Assembly (NCBI GenBank): GCA_016710985.1
Contig: JADJTX010000020.1
Location: forward strand, 1-64,000
DNA length: 64,000 nucleotides
Source of the DNA: Ignavibacteria bacterium
GTDB lineage: Bacteria > Bacteroidota > Ignavibacteria > Tepidaquicellales > Tepidaquicellaceae
Reading direction: 5' to 3'
The position numbers were made by a program, and so were the translations under genes. Below the pieces are notes generated by a model. It was given only the letters and a program-made list of their open reading frames with translations. It ran no database searches and was not told the DNA's origin. Shown one piece after another: positions 59,497-64,000 of this stretch (position 1 is its first letter; every line of letters begins with the position of its first letter).

Positions 59497-59530
59497 AAAT
59501 AGGTTACAAAAAAATCCTGTAACCTATTTT
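59497..59530 (-). terminator. Stem-loop terminator candidate between the two arylsulfotransferase-like genes
   Basis: The stem AAATAGGTTACA / TGTAACCTATTT has an A-rich loop and lies 39 bp past the stop of the gene at 59569 on the minus strand. The T tract on that strand is short (TTTTGTTG). Confidence 0.6.
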
Positions 59531-59568
59531 TAGAAAACTTATGTTTTAATTTTTAACACTGTTACAAT

Positions 59569-61116
59569 TTACTTCATTAAAATCATTTTCATTGTCTTAT
59601 TGAAATCAGCAGATATTAATTTATAAAAATATACACCGGATGAAGCTGCAACTCCTCTTTCGTCTTTTCCATCCCATTCGACATTATAAGAGCCTGCATT
59701 TTGATTAGGATTGCTGACTAAAGTTTTGATTTCATTTCCCAGCATATCATAAACTTTTAAAGAAATTGATGAAGATTTAGGTAAATTGTAATTTATAATT
59801 GTTGAAGGGTTAAAAGGATTCGGATAGTTTTGTGAAAGTTCGAAATCTTTCGGGATACCGGTTTCATTGTTTCCCTGGATTCCTACTAGTCCTGCAAGAC
59901 CCGGATAATCATGACCGTATCTTAGAACTCTTACTATTTCACCACCGGGAGAGTAATTCCAGACCACCGTGCCTGAAGGTGTAACCTCAAACAAATTCCC
60001 GGTTGTTGATTCTGAAATTATTGTATTGCCGTTCGGTAGTCTCTGATTTCCGCCAAGATGGTTTGAATAAAATCCTGATGCGCTGTAGCTCCAGACAGGA
60101 GAAGCGGGAGCATAAGGAACGCCCGGAGTATAAGAATAATTTCCTGCACTATCCACAGGCGGAACAAGCTCAACTACCTCAGAAGCATTCGTTCCTTCTC
60201 TGTTATTGAAAGCTAATATATTACCGCCGCCGGGAACACTGTCCGGGATCCAGCTTCCGCTGTGAACAACATTAAAAACCTGCGGACCTGTTACTCTGTA
60301 ATTTGTAGGACGACCCCATCTGTATAATAAGTCACCGCCTTTACCGCTGTTGCCTCCGGTATGACCGGCTGCTTCTTCGGTTGTTGTACTGTGATCAATT
60401 ACATATACTTCATCAAGTTCGTGCGAAGAGAATACTATCTGATCAAGACGCTCATTATAGCTGATACCGTTTACATGCATCCAGTCACCTGAACCTGCGC
60501 TTCCTACATTTATATCTAAGAGTTCAGGATGATTTGCAACTACACCATAATTTGCTTTTGTCGGATCAAAGTCCTGAATAAGATGATCCCAGAAATGCCA
60601 TTTCCATACTATTGTTCCTCCGGTAGTTCCTGAAGGCTGAACTTCAATGATATGATCAGGCCAGATAACTGCGCTGTGATTAAGTCCTGCAGCAACAGCC
60701 TGAGCCGCAGTTTTGACTTCCCATGCTATAAGTAAAACATTGCCGTTTGGCATTGGACAAATGTCGTGATGTGTTCTTACAGTTGAACTGCTGTAAGTAT
60801 ATTCCCAGATAAGACTCCCCGCCCAGTTATATTTCTGTACAATGCCGGCAGCGCCTCCGCCGTTAATTGATGATCCTGTTGAAACAGCAGGTCGCATAAT
60901 ATCTCCGTTGTGTGTTAAATAGACAGAATATCCTCCGCTTCTTGTGTGAGTCCAGAATTTAACTACCGTATTATTTAAATTCATCAGGTTTGTCCTGGTG
61001 TTGCTTGCTGTTATCAATGTATATCCCGGATACGCCTGAGCAAAAATATTATTCGCCGAAATAACTGTTATGAAAAATAAAATTAAAAATTGGGGTAATA
61101 TTTTAATTTTTAGCAT
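59569..61116 (-). CDS. Arylsulfotransferase-like secreted protein with T9SS sorting domain, intact copy
   Basis: A 515-residue protein. The signal peptide is 'FLILFFITVISANNIFAQ'; the mature part starts 'AYPGYTLITASNTRTNLMNL'. The ASST-like propeller contains 'THHDICPMPNGNVLLIAWEV', 'GDWMHVNGISYNERLDQIVF', 'ELDEVYVIDHSTTTEEAAGH', 'GDLLYRWGRPTNYRVTGPQV' and 'LGGNQRLPNGNTIISESTTG'. The His in HHDIC, WMHVN and IDH are candidates for the catalytic His of the family. The T9SS domain is complete ('LSQNYPNPFNPSTII', 'SSGVYFYKLISADF', 'MILMK'). The likely site is the cell surface or outside. It lies upstream of its damaged duplicate. Confidence 0.87.
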   Translation of the reverse strand: MLKIKILPQFLILFFITVISANNIFAQAYPGYTLITASNTRTNLMNLNNTVVKFWTHTRSGGYSVYLTHNGDIMRPAVSTGSSINGGGAAGIVQKYNWAGSLIWEYTYSSSTVRTHHDICPMPNGNVLLIAWEVKTAAQAVAAGLNHSAVIWPDHIIEVQPSGTTGGTIVWKWHFWDHLIQDFDPTKANYGVVANHPELLDINVGSAGSGDWMHVNGISYNERLDQIVFSSHELDEVYVIDHSTTTEEAAGHTGGNSGKGGDLLYRWGRPTNYRVTGPQVFNVVHSGSWIPDSVPGGGNILAFNNREGTNASEVVELVPPVDSAGNYSYTPGVPYAPASPVWSYSASGFYSNHLGGNQRLPNGNTIISESTTGNLFEVTPSGTVVWNYSPGGEIVRVLRYGHDYPGLAGLVGIQGNNETGIPKDFELSQNYPNPFNPSTIINYNLPKSSSISLKVYDMLGNEIKTLVSNPNQNAGSYNVEWDGKDERGVAASSGVYFYKLISADFNKTMKMILMK

Positions 61117-61164
61117 TTATGTTTTTTATTTAATTAATATGATTCTTTATTGTAGCAGTAAAGT

Positions 61165-62757
61165 TTATTTTAATAACAGCATTTTTTTTGTAACGGAATT
61201 ATTACCGGTTTCAAGCTTATAGAAATACATTCCTGTCGGAACTGCCGCACCTGAATTATCATTACCATTCCATTGTAAAATATAACTGCCTGAAGTCTGA
61301 TATAAATTATTTACAAGTGAAGCAACTTCTTTTCCAAGATTATTATATATCTTCAAATTCACATTACCCGGCTGATATAATGAATATTCTATCTGCGTTG
61401 TAGGATTAAAAGGATTAGGATAGTTCTGAGACAATTCAAATGATTTTATGTTTCCTGTTTCATTTGAAATACTCACATCACAGTTAATGCCGAGAGCATT
61501 CAGCTGTGACTGAACACTTGATCTCCTCAGCTGAATGTAAGATTTCAAACCAGGTTTTCTGCTGCCGGATACAATTATGTCACTTATTATATTGGTTTCA
61601 AACTGAGCATTGGAATACATCTTTCGCGGATCCTCATAAACATAAGAACGGATCACATTTGCTATGCTGTCAATTTTCGGATATAAGACTGATGTTGAAA
61701 AATTGTACAGAAAAATATTACAATAGGCATTAAGGTAATTCGTCTTTAAAACCGGATCATTAATTATTTTTGAAAACAACGGTCTTGCTGTATCACTTGT
61801 TACATAAGTAACAGGAAGAGTCTCTATGCTGGAAGGACCTCCGGGCAAAGCCCCAAAGCTGAGACCAACATCCCAGATTACCCACTCCATTTTATTTGAA
61901 GGAGGCGGAAAGAAAATATAAAAATTTCTTCCTGTATAAACATACGAATCCATATTACCCATAAGATTGTCAACAGCCATTGCTTTATAATACGGAGTTA
62001 AGTTTACTTTATCAGGGAGAGAAGATGCTACATTCCCTGAATGATTAAGGGAGTCTATTAAAGATATTAATCTTGGCCATGTAGTTGCTGTCAGGTTGGA
62101 TTTCAATTCATAGTGATCAAAATAAGCACTCGAATCACTTCCCAGCCAGCGAAAATCAGAAAAAATATCATTGGAAGTTCCAACAGCATCAACCGCCTTA
62201 AACTGTTCACCTTCACTGGTGCCGTAACGCGATGTGTAAAAACTGTTATTAATGTGCTCAACTAAAGAATATAAAGCGAACAATGTATCATTGATCGACA
62301 GTCTTACATAGTTACATCTTGGAGCTACAAGTCCAAGTTCATTACAATAGTCAAGCTGAAGCTTTTCTCGCATGAATGTAGGATCATTCCAGCAGTTATT
62401 CAGATGAACACCTCTCAGTCCGTTCCATCTCTGCCCGCTTACAAATTCATTAAAGCTAAGTCTGAAAGATTTTTTATTGTTAGGATGAGTGAATGAAGAA
62501 TTTCCCTTTAATCTGACACCTGTGTTACTTAAAGTTTGTCCGTTAACAATTACAGTTGCAGACATGAAATGTTCAAGTCCTTCATTGTAATAAAAAATAA
62601 GTGAATCCCAGTAATTCGGCTGTGAAAAAATTATGTTTATATTATGTACCTGAACTCCGGCAAACACACTGTCTCCATCTGCAGGAAGCGCTGACTCAGG
62701 AATGAGAATTGAAGAGGAAACGTAGAATAGCCCTGCAATTAATAAAACTTTTAACAT
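61165..62757 (-). CDS. CotH-kinase-like secreted protein with T9SS sorting domain
   Basis: A 530-residue protein with a signal peptide ('MLKVLLIAGLFYVSSSILIP'). Residues ~40-400 match CotH-type atypical kinases: 'GVRLKGNSSFTHPNNKKSFR', 'LSFNEFVSGQRWNGLRGVHL', 'NNCWNDPTFMREKLQLDYCN', 'VDNLMGNMDSYVYTGRNFYI' (the 'DN...NxD' catalytic-type segment) and 'EWVIWDVGLSFGAL' (family usually WDxDxxFG; here Gly replaces the second Asp). CotH kinases phosphorylate secreted proteins, but many bacterial homologues are untested. The T9SS domain is 'LSQNYPNPFNPTTQI', 'IYNNLGKEVASLV', 'PTGMYFYKLETG', 'MLLLK'. It lies upstream of the arylsulfotransferase-like pair on the same strand. Confidence 0.87.
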   Translation of the reverse strand: MLKVLLIAGLFYVSSSILIPESALPADGDSVFAGVQVHNINIIFSQPNYWDSLIFYYNEGLEHFMSATVIVNGQTLSNTGVRLKGNSSFTHPNNKKSFRLSFNEFVSGQRWNGLRGVHLNNCWNDPTFMREKLQLDYCNELGLVAPRCNYVRLSINDTLFALYSLVEHINNSFYTSRYGTSEGEQFKAVDAVGTSNDIFSDFRWLGSDSSAYFDHYELKSNLTATTWPRLISLIDSLNHSGNVASSLPDKVNLTPYYKAMAVDNLMGNMDSYVYTGRNFYIFFPPPSNKMEWVIWDVGLSFGALPGGPSSIETLPVTYVTSDTARPLFSKIINDPVLKTNYLNAYCNIFLYNFSTSVLYPKIDSIANVIRSYVYEDPRKMYSNAQFETNIISDIIVSGSRKPGLKSYIQLRRSSVQSQLNALGINCDVSISNETGNIKSFELSQNYPNPFNPTTQIEYSLYQPGNVNLKIYNNLGKEVASLVNNLYQTSGSYILQWNGNDNSGAAVPTGMYFYKLETGNNSVTKKMLLLK

Positions 62758-62989
62758 TTTCTTTTATTTAGTTTGATGAAAATAAATTTAAAATAATAAA
62801 CCGTCAAGTGACATTTGGGAATGTGATTTATTTATGTTTTGGGATGGTACTTGTTAATATTTGCGAACAAATTAAACAGAAATAAAATTTAATGGTGTTA
62901 CAAATTGTAACTCTCAACCGCTGATTACGCTGATTTAGTGATTTCACTGATTTGATTTATTGCTGATTACTGTGATTGACTATTAAGCT
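62758..62989. other. AT-rich leader and spacer
   Basis: This is the promoter side of the CotH-like gene and contains degenerate words of the 'GATTACGCTGATT' type near 62921-62975. No gene is present in the whole stretch 62758-63788; the rest is filled by the tandem repeat and a repeat half-copy. Confidence 0.5.
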
Positions 62990-63660
62990 CCCCCGGCGGA
63001 GTCTCGGTGTTCTATCCGGACTCCGACGAGAAGCATCCTGTGGGGAACTTCAAGTTGGAACCAGAAATATTTTCTCACCGATTACACAGATTTTCTCAGA
63101 TACATCTTAGACATTTAAAAGAGGTGCTTCATAATTGAATAAACAATTCATAATTTATCTGTGTACATCAGTGTAATCTGTGAGAGAACAACGTTTCTTC
63201 CCCGTCGGAGTCTCGGTGTTCTATCCGGACTCCGACGAGAAGCATCCTGCGGGGAACTTCAAGTTGGAACCAGAAATATTTTCTCACCGATTACACAGAT
63301 TTTCTCAGATACATCTTAGACATTTAAAAGAGGTGCTTCCAAAAAATTGAATAAACAATTCATAATTTATCTGTGTACATCAGTGTAATCTGTGAGAGAA
63401 CAACGTTTCTTCCCCTCGGAGTCTCGGTGTTCTTTCCGGACTCAGACGAGAAGCATCCTGCGGGGAACTTCAAGTTGGAACCAGAAATATTTTTCGCTGA
63501 TTACACAGATTTTCTCAGATACATCTTAGACATTTAAAAGAGGTGCTTCATAATTGAATAAACAATTCATAATTTATCTGTGTACATCAGTGTAATCTGT
63601 GAGAGAACAACGTTTCTCCCCCGGCGGAGTCTCGGGATTCTCCGGACTCCGCTGTAAAGC
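62990..63660. repeat. ~210-bp tandem repeat with GC-rich hairpin heads
   Basis: The head 'GTCTCGGTGTTCTATCCGG' starts at 63001, 63210, 63421 and (diverged) 63629, giving periods of 209, 211 and 208 bp. Each unit has a hairpin CGGAGTC...GACTCCG, the string 'GGGGAACTTCAAGTTGG', and an inverted pair of the CACAGATT family ('TCTCACCGATTACACAGATT' and 'GTGTAATCTGTGAGAGA'). The hairpin stem varies between copies with pairing kept. Three full copies and the head of a fourth are present. Confidence 0.9.
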
Positions 63661-63669
63661 ATACGGACA

Positions 63670-63694
63670 CCATTCACCACAGAGGCGCAGAGAG
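63670..63694. repeat. Left arm of the CACAGAG family
   Basis: 'CACCACAGAGGCGCAGAGAG' begins an arm but no inverse arm follows before the next gene. Confidence 0.6.
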
Positions 63695-63788
63695 TGGCTT
63701 GTTAGAATATTTACTGATTTTGATTTTCATTTATTGTAATTTTACAATAAGTTTTTTCAATCATTCAGTTAAACAATTTTAATAACCT

Positions 63789-64000
63789 ATGACAAAATTC
63801 ATTATCTTACTTTCTCTAATTATCATTAATACATCTCTAATGGCACAGACAATTAATCAGAACTATGATTCCGCGCTTGCAAAGTCATTCAATGCAGATG
63901 ACTACGGAATGAAAAAGTATGTTCTTGTAATGCTTAAGCCGGGAAGCAATAATACAACCGATAAAACTATTATTGACAGTATTTTCGGCGGTCATATGAA
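63789..64000 (+). CDS. YciI-like exported protein, 3' end beyond the window
   Basis: The ATG at 63789 opens 'MTKFIILLSLIIINTSLMAQ', a signal peptide, followed by 'NYDSALAKSFNADDYGMKKY' and 'VLVMLKPGSNNTTDKTIIDS'. The latter matches the beginning of the YCII-related domain found in exported Bacteroidota proteins ('LAxxLGADxYGMKxYVxVxLK.G', then 'HLxNIxxLAxEGKL'). YciI-like proteins have a ferredoxin-like fold with a His-Asp pair; the reaction is unknown. Seventy codons lie in the window. It follows the tandem repeat at 62990-63660. Confidence 0.75.
   Translation, partial: MTKFIILLSLIIINTSLMAQTINQNYDSALAKSFNADDYGMKKYVLVMLKPGSNNTTDKTIIDSIFGGHM

Overview
The window looks like chromosomal DNA of a member of the Bacteroidota/FCB group, most likely an Ignavibacteria-type organism. 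Reasons: low GC content (about one third by eye), weak or absent Shine-Dalgarno sites, and at least nine exported proteins that end in the 'QNYPNPFNP...SGVYFY' type IX secretion (T9SS) sorting domain. FG-GAP and YCF48 beta-propeller proteins, a small acidic 'PGSELDD' protein, DUF2202 and DUF3347 proteins fit the same picture. I see no rRNA, tRNA, CRISPR array, transposase, integrase or phage gene.

Layout. 1-3.0 kb: broken FG-GAP/T9SS protein, then a repeat-rich spacer. 3.0-5.9 kb: frameshifted glycine dehydrogenase gene (gcvP). 5.9-8.2 kb: gene-poor, with two tandem-repeat arrays. 8.2-17.8 kb: decayed repeat protein, asparagine synthase asnB, an acetyltransferase, an aldo/keto reductase, a YCF48/T9SS protein and four small genes (DUF3347, acidic protein, TPR, DUF2202). 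18-22.7 kb: minus-strand cluster of small detoxification-type proteins (GNAT, two DinB-like, VOC/glyoxalase, DUF1428, PhnB-like) divergent from a GlxA-type AraC regulator. 22.9-39.9 kb: an island of secreted propeller proteins that share a dockerin-like C-terminal module, plus three paralogous ~485-residue proteins, each divergently transcribed from one of the secreted genes. 40-45.4 kb: 21-bp tandem array, CPA2 cation/proton antiporter, NAD-binding epimerase-like gene, a small exported protein and an acetyltransferase. 45.8-57.6 kb: T9SS cargo proteins mixed with acetyltransferases, a methyltransferase and an SH3-like protein. 57.9-62.8 kb: two tandem arylsulfotransferase-like T9SS proteins and a CotH-kinase-like T9SS protein. 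62.9-64 kb: a ~210-bp tandem repeat and the start of a YciI-like exported protein.

Two things stand out. First, the 22.9-39.9 kb island couples an uncharacterised protein family with secreted proteins whose C-terminus differs from the T9SS domain used elsewhere in the window. Second, almost every larger intergenic gap carries members of several inverted-repeat families. Four of these are built on one plan: a short word starting with CAC (CACAGAG, CACAAAG, CACAGATT, CACGAAT) repeated three or four times at 8-10 bp spacing, a spacer, then the inverted copy. Three separate tandem arrays run on 21 bp or about twice that.

Caution: many genes carry single-base frameshifts, often in homopolymers, and there are implausible G and C runs (13 G at 8194, 37 C at 47926). 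Some or all of the broken genes may be sequence or assembly error. Other long genes (asnB, the 1273-residue FG-GAP gene, the methyltransferase) are intact, so damage is uneven.
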